The position numbers were made by a program, and so were the translations under genes. The notes below the pieces were generated by a model. That model had not been told where the DNA came from. It worked only from the letters and a program-made list of their open reading frames with translations, and made no database searches. Source: Serilophus lunatus (Eukaryota; Chordata; Aves; Passeriformes; Eurylaimidae). Taken from it: a DNA stretch of 64,000 nt. The stretch lies in NCBI GenBank assembly GCA_013399895.1, contig VXBA01003072.1, forward strand, positions 125,466 through 189,465, given 5' to 3'. Positions 51,236 through 64,000 of this stretch are shown piece after piece; the first letter of the stretch is position 1; the number at the start of each line of letters is the position of its first letter.

Positions 51236-51283
51236 TACCATCAGTGTAATTTTTTCCTGTACCATCAGTGTAGTTCTTTCAGA
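51236..51283. repeat. 24-base imperfect tandem duplication
   Basis: TACCATCAGTGTAATTTTTT and then CCTG are followed by TACCATCAGTGTAGTTCTTT and CAGA. The first thirteen bases are identical between the units and the remainder is diverged. Confidence 0.8.
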
Positions 51284-52538
51284 TGTGCCTTCTTGGTAGT
51301 TGTAAACCATGTGAATTAGGGAAGGAAAAGCCGTGGTTCTGCTCTGTGTTTGACATATCACAAGATAGGTAGCATCTTACATATCTGCCAGATAATACAA
51401 TCATTCCAGGGGATGCTCTCCTCCTGCTTCTCATAGAACTTGCATATTAATTAACTTTGCTTCTTGTTTGAAAGCAAAGTGGTATATATTAATATTTTTA
51501 TGTATTTTCTGTTGTGTGGTTAGATCTGGATTTGTGGGGTTTTGCGGTTTTTAGTTTTTCATGAAAACGGGATTTCTTCAAAACCATCTTATTTCCCCTG
51601 ATAGACAGTGGACAGTCTCCAGAGGCATTCCCTACCTGGCAGGTCCTTGACTTCACAGGGAACAGATACTAGTGGCAGGCACACCTACTTCTAAAGAGCT
51701 GAAGGCAGCTCCTACACTCCTGAAACATCATTTTTCATGTATCCCTCAAAATCAAACAGCAAAGGATCTCCCCCTGTTTTCAGCTCTAACAACACAGGCT
51801 GGGGCAGGGAGACTCCATCAGACTTCATATTTACCAATGTGGATGTTCTTAAATTATGCACTTAAATAATGCTTAAATTATATGGGCAAAGAAAGTTTCC
51901 TAAGGCTTCTAGAATGTTTTTTTGAGTAAAGCTAGTGTATAGGTTTTAGTGAAAAGGACTGCTGTGAACTTAGCAATGTGTGCTACCATTCCTTAGTGAG
52001 AACATCTCACTTCATAAGGGTTCAACAGAAAGCCCACAATATCTCTGTAAATTTCATTAAAATACACTTTTAGAAACTTTCCCTACATAACACCTGCAGC
52101 CTCAGGGATACACAGGTTTATCTCACCCAAGCAGTTGTTAAATTCTTTAACGAGAAGCAATAATTCCACAAATCAGTGGAACTTCTATACTTAGTCTATA
52201 CCTGATGAAACCACCAGCAAGGAAGGCCACATGTTCAATCAAAGTTCCTTCTGTGAAAACTGCCTTTCTAGTTGCTACTAATTGCATGAAAAGTGGAACA
52301 GATTAATTTGCTTTTTTACCAGTCTCATACTGTATTGGTTTTTTTCCTCGTATTGTCTTGCTCTCACTTCACTTTCTAGGTCACCACCCAATATGGAGTT
52401 TTCAAGGACTCTTTTTATTTACACAGCCATTGCAAACTGTAGCTAAGGAGTTCTGATCAGAAATTTCCACTCTGAAGATCTGCTTCCTTTATGTGAAACA
52501 TCCCATGTGGTTATATATGAAATTTATGTCGCTCTACC

Positions 52539-52553
52539 TTTTTTTTTTTTTTT
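52539..52553. repeat. Poly-T tract (T15)
   Basis: A homopolymer of 15 T followed by ATTTTAA. Low-complexity sequence. Confidence 0.85.
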
Positions 52554-55500
52554 ATTTTAAGTTGAAATAAGGTGCAATGAATGCCCAGTTTTATACACTG
52601 GTTCTGTTGAGTCTAAGAAATCCTAACAGTTTTAGGACAGAGCTTTCTGGCAACCCCTTTCCTGGATGACAATATAAACATTTGCAAAGAAAAATATATT
52701 TTGTAAGAGTCAATACTATTCATTTGCCATTAGGCAACACAATAATTATTATAATAAAGTGTATCTTACACCAAGTGATATTGTGGTTCTAAAATGTCTG
52801 CCTTGCTTTAGTAGTTAGAGCCAAATTTTGCTTCCACTCAAATCAATGGGGAATTCTGCAGACTTCAATGAGAAAGAACTAGAGCCTTCATCAACTACAA
52901 AAGCTATTTCTTTGTGTATTGTAACTCTTCAAGTACTATCCCTTTGAGCTGTACATGTAGGCAAATTTGCAGCTTAACCTTAGTCAAGCAGAAGATACTA
53001 CCTCAGAGGACTTAGAGATGCCTAGTTAATTATCTTCACTGTATTTTTACTCCTGAAGCAAATTCGAACCCCTCCATGTCTCAGAGGCCTTTTATGGTGG
53101 GTTAGCAGCAACACCTAACTCCTGGTTCTATTCTGCTGCTCTTTGCAGATGACTTTTCCAGCACATTCATTGGAAGAGTCAAACTTTTATACTCCACCTG
53201 ATATGAAACAGAAGAGGCCTTTTTGTCTGGAGAGATGGCCCAAAATCAACTGCCTCAGTAGCAGCTCCTCTCTGCTGCCTTCCCTAAGGAATGATGATGG
53301 AACAACGTCAGCATTGAGTTATGCAACAGAAGGCTGATAAACCTTTCTGCATTCTATGATTTTCATGCATTAATGAGAGGGTGATGATAAGGCATTACAA
53401 CATACATGTGCAAGACTGGGCACTGTTTGTTACGACAGAAGGACTAACTACATTCATTAGAAACAATCTAAATACTGCCTACGAGAAGAGTGAGTTCTTA
53501 CCAAGTATGATGTGCCCGGGTTTCAGTCACCACCTTGTAGATTTACAGACCCCAATGCTTGTGCAGGTACAGCAGTAATTAAAAATCCAGGCTTGCAAGC
53601 TGTGTAGTAAAACAAAACACCTGCATGTTGACTGAAAAAGGAAATTTTCAGTAGAAAGTCACCCAGCACGAGAGATCCTCTTTTTTTATAATTATCTGGA
53701 AGTGGAGCTAATCTGTCCATGTGCTTGTCTTTGAGTTCAACAAGAGACAAAAACTGAAATGTATTTCATCTGAAATAAGATGTGTTATCAAGTTGGGCAA
53801 CTGTTGTTTCTTATTCTTCATAGGATTCAACAGAGGGTTGGTAGCATCAGATCCTTGGAACTGCCTTTTCAAAAGCCAGTATTTACCAACAGGTGCTACT
53901 TTGAAGGGTTATTATTCCTATAACGCTAAAGTTTGTTCTTTTTTCCACACTGTGACTAGCTTTGCCAAACATCTGACTCCTTGATGTGAATCAGCTTATT
54001 TATACCATTTTTCAGAGGGGTGTTCAAGCCTTTTATGTCTGATTCCAAATCAGCTTTAGTCATCGGGTAGAGCACTAGTACTTAGCATACTGCAATCTTA
54101 CCAAGTACCCTAAAGGCTTCTTCTCTGGAAGAGGTGCTGCCATGGGGCCACAAGGTCACATCACAGAATTTTCCCTCTGCTCTTTCTGCAAGTGCATCAG
54201 TGGCGTTCACTGTGTGTGAGCAAAGAGAAATTGCATACAAGCAAAACTCTCACAAGGATGAGGGACCAGACTCTCTGAGCCAAGAAGCTTTTGTGTGAAA
54301 GAGGAAGCAAGGAGCAATTGAGGGGAGGAGCATCAAATCCAGACGTTACCTCAGGCATTAACGCCCTAAGGGTTAGTTAGTGATATGTTACTATGTTTAT
54401 AGAGACAGATTAAAATCGGATTTCACACGTAGATATCTAGCACACCAAGGGTTATGAAAATCCTCCTTGACTGGTGAAAGCACAGTAGAATAGTGGTTGG
54501 CTGCCCAGAAAACCTGAAGAAGCTTGGCTCTGATCCATGCCAACAGACAATACAGAAACTGCACAATGAACAATTGCTTTTGTACTGAACTCAGATCTTT
54601 CCCTTGCTGAGGAAATCTTCTCAAGTGAAGGAGGACAAGGTCTGAAAGGTAAGCTTGTAGTTACACAAATCCACCCTGTTTTTTACGTATACCTCAGTAA
54701 ACTATTACTCAGACTGTGAAACCATGCGTTCACCTCATGTGCCTTTTCTCAGCAGGCACTACATATACTCAGTCACTTCTTTAAGCCTTTGAACAATCTT
54801 TTTTTTTATTTCCCTCAATGTCCTAACCTAACATGGTGGGAATGCCGACATGCCATTTGGTTTGCAGACAAGAGCCAGGATTGCATGTGCCTTGAGCAGC
54901 TGCCAGCCCAGCCTCCTTGCTCTGTGAGCTGCCCAGACGAGAGGCAGTCAGTGACTAGAATGTGGTCAGTGCTGAGCCTGAGCTAATGTTGCTGTGCCAA
55001 AGATAATAACACTTCTCTCCCAGCTGAGCTAATGGAAGCTTCATGGTGGCTCACAGAGTGGCCCAAGCAGGCTCCTGTCAGCCTGGAAAATACCACGTAG
55101 ATAAACCCAGTGTGGCTTTCAAAGAAGGAGAGAAATATATGTGCTCGTGGTCAGAAGAAGAGGGTCTCCACGTGCCACTGAATATCTGAAGAATTTAGCA
55201 GGTATGATGCACACCAAATCACTCTGTCTGCCTGAAATCTGTCTTGCTCCAGCATTTCCTATTATTGGCTGCATTTAAAGCACTCTAGGATGGAAATCTG
55301 GGCACCCTCTGTGAATCAGTAACATTTTTGCTGTCTGAATCTCTGTTATGCAGGTTTCCTATGCTCATAATTTTGGATCTGAAAATAATAAGGGGCTTTG
55401 TTAAGACATGATACCAGAAGGACATTCTCACAGCAGAAAACTAGGAAAGAGGTTTCAATGTCTTCTTCCTCCCATAGTTGCAAGAGTTGAAGCCATACAC

Positions 55501-58098
55501 ACTTATCTTTCAATTTTAGGAACTTATTAGCCAGAATTAGTCATTCCAGTGCTGTCTCCCTAAGGAGCATTTTGGATGTTTTCCATTAAATAAAATGGTA
55601 ATATTTCTCATTTATGTTTTCATGTCGTTCCAGCTCGAGCAAACTCATAGTCATGAATTTTGCTGGAGCAAAAAAGCAAGTATGACAATGTCTTAAACTT
55701 TAGGGACAAAATTCATGTCCTAGAAGAAAACACAACAAACAAGCAAAAAAAAAAGAGCACGTTGCTATCAAATTCGTGAGAGTTAACAAAACCATGCATG
55801 CACAGAGATGGATTTACAGACAGCCAAATCACAAAGCTTAACTCACCTGAAGCTTAGGGAACACCAGTGAAGGCAATGGAGCACTAACATATGGCCAGAT
55901 GAACTGGAACACTGTGTTATGGCTATAAACTATCTGACTACACTCTAGCCAAAGTTTTATTATTAAGGCAGCATCTTAACTGACTTCCCCTCCTGTTTTT
56001 GTGCTTTGAATAAACACATACATTAAACCTACTCTACACTGTCTTCAAGTACATGGAACCTCCTGCAAGGAACATACAACAGGTCTGTGCATAGAAATTT
56101 GCAGCTCTGGCATATTTAAAATGGGTCATAAAAGTGACTCCCCATAAGCCCCTCTCACACCTTGGGACCAAATCACTGGAAAGCACTTTATAGAAAAATT
56201 TTTGGGTGATCACACATTTAGATGAGCTGCCTCATTTTTTTTTTTTCTGTAGGCAATTAATCCAAAATTAATTCAATTTTTCCTTACACTATCTTTTTTC
56301 TAGACCTCAAATCATTTTTGATGCTGTCCTCTTGACTTTTTCAGCCTGTGCAAAAGAGAGTAGCAAAAGCAAAACACTGCTTCACAGAACCTAGTAGGAC
56401 TTTTGACCTTTTTGAAATTAAATTATTGACTTATTTTCAATTTGTAACCCACTATCTGTAGGGCCTCTGGGATCCTTTCAAATGTCAACTCTATTTCATT
56501 CTTCAGAAAACATTCTGAACATTTTCTCCTTAATTTTGAAAGGTGTTGCCATAGATATACTAATTTAATTTCAGCCACATAATTTGCTTACAACACACTA
56601 ATCCATCTCCTTTGATATCAGAGAGAGAAACCACAAAAAAAATTCTGATATTCTTGCAGGAGGCTCAGCTTGGGCAAGGTTCTATCACAGGCCACAGCTT
56701 TTGTACCTACATGTACAAATATATAAATATACATAAACAGTTAATTATCTTAAAGTTTGATAAATTGAAGCTCTCCAGGGTTAGATAAGCAAACTTTATA
56801 TCTTTTGGAAGAGGGAATTTCCCAGCATCCCAGTGTAACACACAACTGTTGCTTCTAGCAATGTTAGGGCCCAAAATAAAACTAATTAAAGACCAATGTA
56901 ATTAAAATTCATCTAAAAAATAGCCTTGCCTGAAAGAGCTGTGTTATTTTATTCTGCTCTTGAATTTCACATGTATTTACAATAGATGGGATGTTACATG
57001 CTCAAAATAGAAGGAAAGATATCTTTCAAAGCTTTTCAAAAATTAAATTTTGTAAGCTTTTGCATATATTTATGATTTTTTTTTTAATTACTGAGGTGAG
57101 ATTATCTACACAGTTACTGGTGTCTGTTCTCTCTGATCCAGCCTTAGATTTACCAGTGTACTTGATCATGGCATGCATGCAAATACTTTACATATTCATA
57201 CATACAATGGAAATTTTCTGAAGTACTTCGACCCGAAATTTGAGTATTTTGTAAACGTAATCCAATAAGTTTCAACCTGTGTAAATACAAGTAGCATTCC
57301 TCTGTGGACTGGTTATTCTGGAAGCACTGCACCTAATTGTAAGGGCCTTTTAACCTGCCTAGGTATAAAATGTTTCTCATTTTTGTTGATATGCCATTTT
57401 CACAATCTTTATTATGGTCTGTGGCACTTCTGTATGAGCATTTCTTATTCACCCAGGTACCAAAATATTTAAAAATCACATTCCAGCTTAGCACTGATCT
57501 GGTCTTTTCCTCTGTGATATTTTAGGTCTTTACCTGCCACCTCTTTATTTTCCTCCCATGATAATTTTAGTAATTTATGTATTAGAACTCAGAATTTCCA
57601 GCTGTGTTGTGTTAGTATCTGTTATTAACAACAAAAGATTACTTTAGAATGGTGGATTTCCAGCTTTTGGGAGCACAAGCTACGTTGAAATATTTGTGTA
57701 GTAATTTTACTTTGCAATTAGTTAAGGCCCATAGATTTCAATATACAGATTAGCATATTTCACAATCCTGAAAGAAATATTTGTGGACTTCAACTTACCT
57801 CATGCAAGTCCTTAGTCTTTTTATTTCTCTTTACACATGAGTCTGAAAGGGTGTGAGGGTTAAGCAGAAGAGATGAGAGTAAAATCAGACCTTCAGCCTG
57901 AGTAGAATGTACTCAATTGCTTGCAACTTTTAGTGATTAAAAAGAGATAAAGAATAAAATAAAGAACAAGGTTATAGCAAGTATACTCTAAGATCTGAGG
58001 TCTCCACTTCTTGAGTTTGAGAAGGACTGAAATTGTTAAAATCTTTCTGTTCAATGCACTCTTTCAGAGATTGGAAAAGCTGTTAACCTGGCTCTTTA

Positions 58099-58244
58099 GT
58101 TTTGAGGTTATTTTCAGAGAAAGGTGAAAATAGAAAAAAAAACCCAAAACCAAAATCAAAACAAACAACTATGAACCTTGATGAATATCAGTGTTTAACA
58201 ATGTTCTAATACATACTGTTAAATGAGTTCCATAACAGTTTGCT
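58099..58244 (+). repeat. Direct repeat, copy 1
   Basis: This segment begins GTTTTGAGGTTA and ends AATGAGTTCCATAACAGTTT-GCT. It shares with 59031-59188, in the same order, AGGTTA, GGTGAAAATAGAAAAA, AACCTTGATGAATA, CTAATACATA/TTAATACATA and the 23-base terminal block. Copy 1 lacks two short pieces present in copy 2. The flanks on both sides are unrelated, so the repeat has definite edges. It is either a local duplication or two copies of an unnamed interspersed repeat. Confidence 0.85.
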
Positions 58245-59030
58245 CATGCCAGTACAAAGGACATTTAGGGTCAATAAGAGAAAGAATCGATTGCAGTAGA
58301 TCAAGTTTAGCAAACAGCTGCCCAGAGGCATCTCCAGAAACCTCTCAGATGTAAAAGAAGTGCACAATGGAGATGTGCCCCCTTCTGTTTGACACACATT
58401 GTGTTTGAGGTGCAGCTTCATTCACTCCTAGAAAAGAGACCTGAGCTCAGAAGATGATTTGGAAGGTGAGAGAAATGGGAATCAATAAAGTTTGCTTGGA
58501 CAGAGACCTGCCACACATGTTATGTCCCCAAGTTTAAACCCTTACTGGGAGATATTTGCATAGAAGGCAAGTGGAGTAGAAAATGTCTAATATATCCTGA
58601 ATATCAATCTTCCTTGTCACCTTTCTTCTCTTCTTTGCTTCATTTTTAATTCCAGGTTTCAGTAGGATAGAGCTGGGGACTGCTCTAATATGTTTTGAAA
58701 ATTGCTTTGCTCAGCAATCTCAATGTCTCCCAATGACTTTCACACAGAGGCTCCAAGATCCAAGAGTAGATCCCTACTTTGCCTACTTCAGATCAATCTA
58801 TTGAGCCTATTCTGTCTCTGATAGGAGCCATGTGGTCCAAGGTGTCTCATTCTTTCAATACCTTTTATATTCATATTTCAGAGAATTTGTTCCTGACTCT
58901 TATTTCCTCACAATTAATATAGTTTCAAGGAAAGATTAACTTCAGCGGGTCAGTGTTTTCCATAAACAGTAAGTCGTGTCAGATAGTTCTCCACTAGCTC
59001 TGTACGTGTTTCTCCTGATATCTCTTTTTT
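58245..59030. other. Spacer between the two direct-repeat copies
   Basis: About 790 bases with no gene. A 71-codon minus-strand frame (58206-58421) overlaps copy 1 and has no recognisable domain. I see no retroviral or transposase signature in the spacer. Confidence 0.6.
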
Positions 59031-59188
59031 GTTTTGAGGTTACGGTGAAAATAGAAAAAGAAAACAAAACAACCAATTATGAGGACCATTTATCTGAACC
59101 TTGATGAATACCAGAGATGCAAATCTGCTCTTGTCTCTTTACCAGTGCTTTAATACATATTGCTAAATGAGTTCCATAACAGTTTGCT
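59031..59188 (+). repeat. Direct repeat, copy 2
   Basis: The second copy of the unit at 58099-58244, shifted by 932 bases. It includes an extra GAGGACCATTTATCTG before AACCTTGATG, and an extra segment around TCTGCTCTTGTCTCTTTACC before the AATACATA block. It lacks a TTTTCAGAGA-type piece after GAGGTTA found in copy 1. Indels plus base changes suggest the duplication is not very recent. Confidence 0.85.
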
Positions 59189-62100
59189 TTGTTCTGGAGG
59201 GAGGCTTTATGTTTACTTCATACAATTAGTTGGGAGCAGAATTTGGCCCATACAGCTGAGTGGAAAGGAAGCCTGCAGCAAAGTAATTGCCTCTCTTGAA
59301 TCCTATGACTACACCTTAGGATAAACAGTACCTTCATTAACCAAGAGGTCACACTTGTTCTTTCTCCTCAAACTTAAACAATGACACAAGGCAACATCCC
59401 TTCTTTTGTTCTGCCTGCAAATGCCACACAGAAAGGGGAAGTAGCAACAATTGGTGAATGTACAGGTGAAGAAAAGTGGGGATTATTTTGGTTTTTGATT
59501 GACAGGCTGGCAAGAGGCAAGAGGCAGTGTCAGTGTCAGAGAAGGAAGAAGAGACGGAAATCTGGGAAGGACACCAAATCCTTGTGGTTATATTCATCCA
59601 GTTCCGAGCAGGACTTACCTAATAATACAGGAAATGTATTATCTAGAAATCCCATTTATTACACGTACTAAAAGGAAGCTGTGTCAGTTATGAAATTTCC
59701 CATACCACTGTCCTGTACTCATTCAGAATAGCAGTGACTTCAGCCATTTCTTAAGAAAGAGGCATCACAGTGCTTTAAAAACGGCCAAGAGATTGTTGAA
59801 ACCTACTTCCCCTGTGACAAATGTAAAGGGAAACTGTATTACTTCAAAACACCCTAATCCTTCTATCTGTATTGCAGTCACTTATACACTGGACAAACTA
59901 GAAAATAAAAACACTTTTCAAGCCTTAATTTTTAAAATTAGAATGTTCTAATTCTTGACCACAATTTTAGTTGTGTTTTTCTAGTTACCAATTTCTAGGA
60001 AATACCTGTTCACTTGGTTATTCAGTTCTGTATCTCAATTATTTATCTTGCTATGTCCTATATTATAAGGGGAGAAGATAAAAAAGGTGCTATAAGTTTT
60101 GGTTCCTGCAGTTGGTTTCTGCCTTGATACTGCGCAGGGTATTTTTATGAAACACAGTGTAAAGCTTAGATTAATGTCATTTCACTCATTCAAGGCAATG
60201 GGCAACTCCATCTGCTCTGACTGAGATGAAGTGAAATGGTGAGAACAAACCCATATTGCTACACCACATTTTATATGAAGGGAAATGGAAGACATAAAAT
60301 ACAAAAAGGATAACAAACCTGCCATAAACCAGGACACTTAGGAACTCTGCCTATTTATTTTCATTTTCAACTTCCAGTCTTTTGAACTCAACATGTATCA
60401 ACTTGATAAAGTCTGAGCACTTATTATACTTTATTAACATATACTCACAGGGCAAAAATAAAAAAGATAGGGGGCATGAAGTTGAAATAAGTTGTCTACT
60501 TTGTACTACATAATATGGTTGGGATACTTCTTTTATTTTAAGGAATTAAAATATAAGGAAACAACTTACTTGGTTGAGCTCCCTTGAAATATAATAGATG
60601 GCAATTAGATATGCTCTAGCCTACAGGATGGTACATTTTATTCATTCACTACCAAGCAAAGAGTTGAGAAGATATGAAAGAACAAGTTTTGCAAAGCTAG
60701 CACAGTCCTATGTGGAGATAATCTTTTCCAACAACCTTACAATGTTATCCAAACTGCCTAAGGTAAAGAATGAATTAAAAAAGGAGAATGCACACACTGT
60801 TTCACTAAAAGAATAGATGTTAATTTAATTAAACAAAACTGCTTCATAGTGCTTTCAAAGTAACCACAAATGTAAACATATTTAATCCCTGGGAAAGTGT
60901 CTGTTATAGTAGAAGGTACAGCTCAGCTGATGAAACTTCAATAGAAACATGACCAGAGCCTTCAAATGGCAGAAATACTGACCCAAATCGCTCTTTGTAA
61001 AGTAAGACTTACTTTGATCCCAACTTCTGGAGTTTAAAATGAGCACACTCATGTCTCTGACGTTGTAATTCTTGATAAGAGCAGAGTCTCTTCTCAGTTA
61101 CATGAAGCAATACCAAAAACTTTGAAAGTTGTTTTTAGTTAGCCCTCATGTGTCTGAAAGCCAAATATGACTATATGTCTGTAACACAGTAATGATGGTT
61201 TTTTATGTCACAGAGCCAAACGAATACCCAATGATTCTAGAAATCTGGTAAATGTCCTTCAAGTTGTATTCCAACTTAGCAAAAAATGATCCAAAAATAC
61301 TTGAGTGAAACGCGCCTGTGCAATGTGCCAACATCATACATTTAAGCTCCATTAAATATTCAAATCCTTTATTATGGTTAAAATGCCTTTATTTCAGGAG
61401 CTCTCTATGCTGGGATTTAAACAAGGAGTTATTAAGGAAGACCACTAGGGGAAGCATAATTGTGACCGGAACAATCCACCAGTTTTTGCTCAGATGTTCC
61501 CTTTCCCTCTTTTCTCCAAAACGTTTTTAGTGTGGTCAGCAAGGACCAGATTCATTATTTTTATTGCTGCCATCTCTTCTTTGATTGGTCCTACTGATTC
61601 TTTCAACTGCAGAAAATAAAGATTTCACCAGGTGCTCTGTAGAGTCACAGATGTAACACTGTGCCTGCTTACACCCTTAAAGAAAGCCTTAATAGAAGAG
61701 AGGGAATAATTGTGCTTGTTCCCATTGTCACAGCAGGATATAAGAAGAAGTGTTATTTTTCCATCACTTCTTTAAGGTAAATCAGTGCTCACCAGTTGTC
61801 TTGTACGTGTTGTGTGATGATCTGTTCCATAATGGGTTTTGGACTCTCATCAGATGGATCACAAATATTTAGGCACCTTTTCAGCACTAGAGATATTAAA
61901 CAATGAAAACTGAGAAATTACCCTTTTCCAACCTGCTAAATTTTCTATTTGATCATGCTCTGAACTAAGTGTAACACAACTGCTCCACCCTTCCCCTGAG
62001 ACAAGGAGTTAAATGCCTCCTTTTGTGAAGTTTGGTGATATGTCCATGTAGATCAGATTGGATGCCACCACCTTGAGGGAAGTATTCACTGTCCTTTTCC

Positions 62101-62221
62101 TTTGATTTTGGATATTATGTGCTCTGCAGTAAATGCAGTAAAGCAGCCTTAATAGGAGGGGGTACTGGGCACAGTTTCCAGAGGACTTGAGAGTCTCCTG
62201 AACTGGTCTGAAGTCGTACTG
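59189..62221. other. Unique AT-rich non-coding DNA, no gene seen
   Basis: About 3 kb. The longest frame is 96 codons at 59381-59671 and has a basic Arg/Lys-rich stretch but no recognised domain or splice context. No transposable element is recognised. Confidence 0.7.
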
Positions 62222-62475
62222 AACTTCGAGAAAAAATGTGAAAAGGAAAATAAAAAAGGGGATAAAAAAAATATAAAAAGAGGAGAATGTAAGGGCAAGG
62301 GAGAATAGTGAGGAAAGGAATAAAGGGTGAGAAAATGTTAGAAAAGGGGGAGAAGGTGTAAAGGAGAGAGGGGAAGCAAGAAAGAGAGAAAAGGAAGATA
62401 AGTGGAAGGGGAAAAGAAAGGGACAGGAGGGAAAAGGAGGGAAAAGGAGGGAAAAGGAGTGAGAAAGACTGAGGA
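62222..62475 (+). repeat. Long G/A-rich (polypurine) tract
   Basis: About 250 bases that are nearly all A and G on the plus strand, with a single T or C roughly every ten bases. The right part carries three direct copies of GAAAAGGAGG at 62431-62460. G-runs at 62420-62451 (loops of 6, 7 and 7) meet a G-quadruplex pattern. Such tracts can also form triplex DNA. The 129-codon minus-strand frame across it (62115-62504), rich in Phe, Ser, Pro and Leu, is simply the complement of the purine tract and is not a gene. Confidence 0.9.
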
Positions 62476-64000
62476 GGTGAATATGTGACTAGAATTTCAG
62501 TCAAGATGTGATAGGAATCTGTACAGCTTCAGGTCTCACCTGGTTTAAATTTTGTGTTTATGTATTTGTAGATCCTGACTGCTCTTTTCTCTAGTGCACC
62601 AGTTTCTTATCCTTTTAAAATGGGTACACATAGTGAGGCATTGCACAGTCTGAGGGTCAAAATGAAACACAAAGTCCTTATCCAGTCACCAAGGAAAGGG
62701 GATTCTTTCCTGCTGCTTTCTTGCTAGCAGAGCTGTATAACCTCCCAGAAAATTTAGAATGCCTTCTGTGTAGCCCAGTATAACTAATTGCAAGTAAGGA
62801 AGTGACTCTATATTTTTATTACATATTTTTGTTGCTAAATCTCAGGAATTCTATCTTAAGATTATTTTTGAGTCTCAGGTGTTCTGAATTCCAGAACAAA
62901 TATTAATACCTTTCTCAGTGCTAGCAACTCCATTCACTACAATTTAAATATATTTTAAACATATTTAAACATAAAGTGGTTTCCTTCATACATTTATCTC
63001 CATATACACATACAAATGCACACACTTTTGTAGATTTAGCAAATACCAAACATTAAAGGAAATATTAATTGATTATTTCTTAAATGTGGCCACAAAAGCA
63101 ATTAGTTGATGCAAAGATAAAGACTTGAGAAGACAAAAGCGTAATCGAGAAGAGGTGTGGCAAAAAGGAATAATTTAAATAATTCTCACAGACTTTCATG
63201 TAGGTGGACCATGGCCAGAGGCACCTCATTTCTACCTCCCCCTCAAAAAACCCCCCACATAACAAAGAAATCCCCCAAAACTCCCAAAACTTTTCTGAAA
63301 TAAACATCTTAACAGAAACTAAGACTCAGCATGTATCCATTAGCATGGTTTAACAAGACTATCACATGCTGCTTTTCTATTCCTCTAATAAATTTTGATT
63401 AATTTTATTTAAATTACTCAAACATTAAAAGATGTTATAATTGGCATTTCAAGAGAAGTCTTTACAAATTAACCAGATAAAGACATGAGGTGAGGGAAAG
63501 GAGGCAGGAAAGTAAGAACTGTACAACTGAATCTAGGATTTACCTTCTCCCACTCCTACTAATTTTCTTTTATTCCAAATGTGGGAAGCAATGATCATAC
63601 CAAAAATAAAGGAAAGTAGCAACTGGCATGTACTTCTGTGATGAAATGGTCATGGCAGCATTCATTTGAATCCTATAATTCCACATTATATTGAGGAGGT
63701 GTAGAATAATAGTGCAGACCTGGCATAATTATGACAATTGTTACTTTAGTCAAGTATTAATTCTGAGGCTTTTAATGAGACTTTTTTTTTTGAGCAGTGA
63801 GTAATGTCCCAGACCATACAACTCCTCTGTCTCCATCACCTCTTTAGATCAAAATTGCTGTTAGGACACAGTTTATATTTAGCAATAATAATGTATATAC
63901 TCACAGGAATCCATGAATGAACATGGGCAGACAAAGTTTTCCCTACAATCATGCTTGCCTGGGCAAAGAACCTCAATGTAATAGAGCTACGTGAAATTCT
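62476..64000. other. Unique AT-rich non-coding DNA, no gene seen
   Basis: The longest frame is 75 codons on the minus strand at 63080-63307 and has no recognisable domain. I see no known repeat in this stretch, which runs off the window edge. Confidence 0.7.

Larger units (their letters stand above)
50605..58098. other. Unique non-coding DNA, no gene seen
   Basis: About 7.5 kb. The part up to about 51120 is still somewhat GC-richer than average and might belong to a further old element, but I recognise nothing. It holds a 24-base tandem duplication at 51236-51283 and a T15 run at 52539-52553. Frames are all below 90 codons except for a few overlapping ones without domains. Confidence 0.65.

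Noticed and set aside
62115..62504. A 129-codon minus-strand Phe/Ser/Pro/Leu-rich frame
   Set aside because: It is the direct complement of the polypurine tract.

Overview
This window is non-coding vertebrate DNA, almost certainly from a bird. The base composition is AT-rich, there are no dense reading frames, and the recognisable repeats are avian. There are several truncated CR1 non-LTR retrotransposon fragments. One of them carries, on the minus strand, a readable piece of the C-terminal tail of the CR1 reverse-transcriptase ORF. A second repeat type is an endogenous-retrovirus LTR of the kind that ends in CCACCACA and carries a GGCAATAAATTAA polyadenylation block, which is very common in bird genomes. 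I cannot resolve the species; a neoavian bird, possibly a songbird, is the best guess.

I find no protein-coding gene, exon with convincing splice context, rRNA, tRNA or CRISPR array. Every open frame of 60 to 165 codons looks like chance, repeat-derived or low-complexity sequence. The window is best read as a gene desert or the inside of a very large intron.

Layout: 1-5.3 kb is unique AT-rich DNA with a G-quadruplex-type motif near 0.4 kb. From 5.3 to 7.1 kb lies a cluster of four CR1 pieces, three on the minus strand and one on the plus strand. From 7.1 to 34.4 kb is mostly unique sequence with an (ATT)n microsatellite at 9.9 kb, homopolymer tracts, a second G4-type repeat at 22.2 kb, a 16-bp perfect palindrome centred on an E-box at 25.7 kb, and a 43-base assembly gap inside a poly-A tract at 32.06 kb. 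A plus-strand LTR sits at about 34.4-35.0 kb, a minus-strand CR1 at 36.1 kb and a plus-strand CR1 at 42.5 kb. A probable minus-strand solo LTR with a TATA box lies at about 49.6-50.6 kb. Two direct copies of an approximately 150-bp segment lie 0.93 kb apart at 58.1 and 59.0 kb. A G/A-rich tract of about 240 bp lies at 62.2-62.5 kb.

I found no evidence of a novel multi-gene biological system. The most useful leads are the local duplication at 58-59 kb, the possible minus-strand LTR promoter, the E-box palindrome, the three G4-capable tracts and the unresolved poly-A gap.
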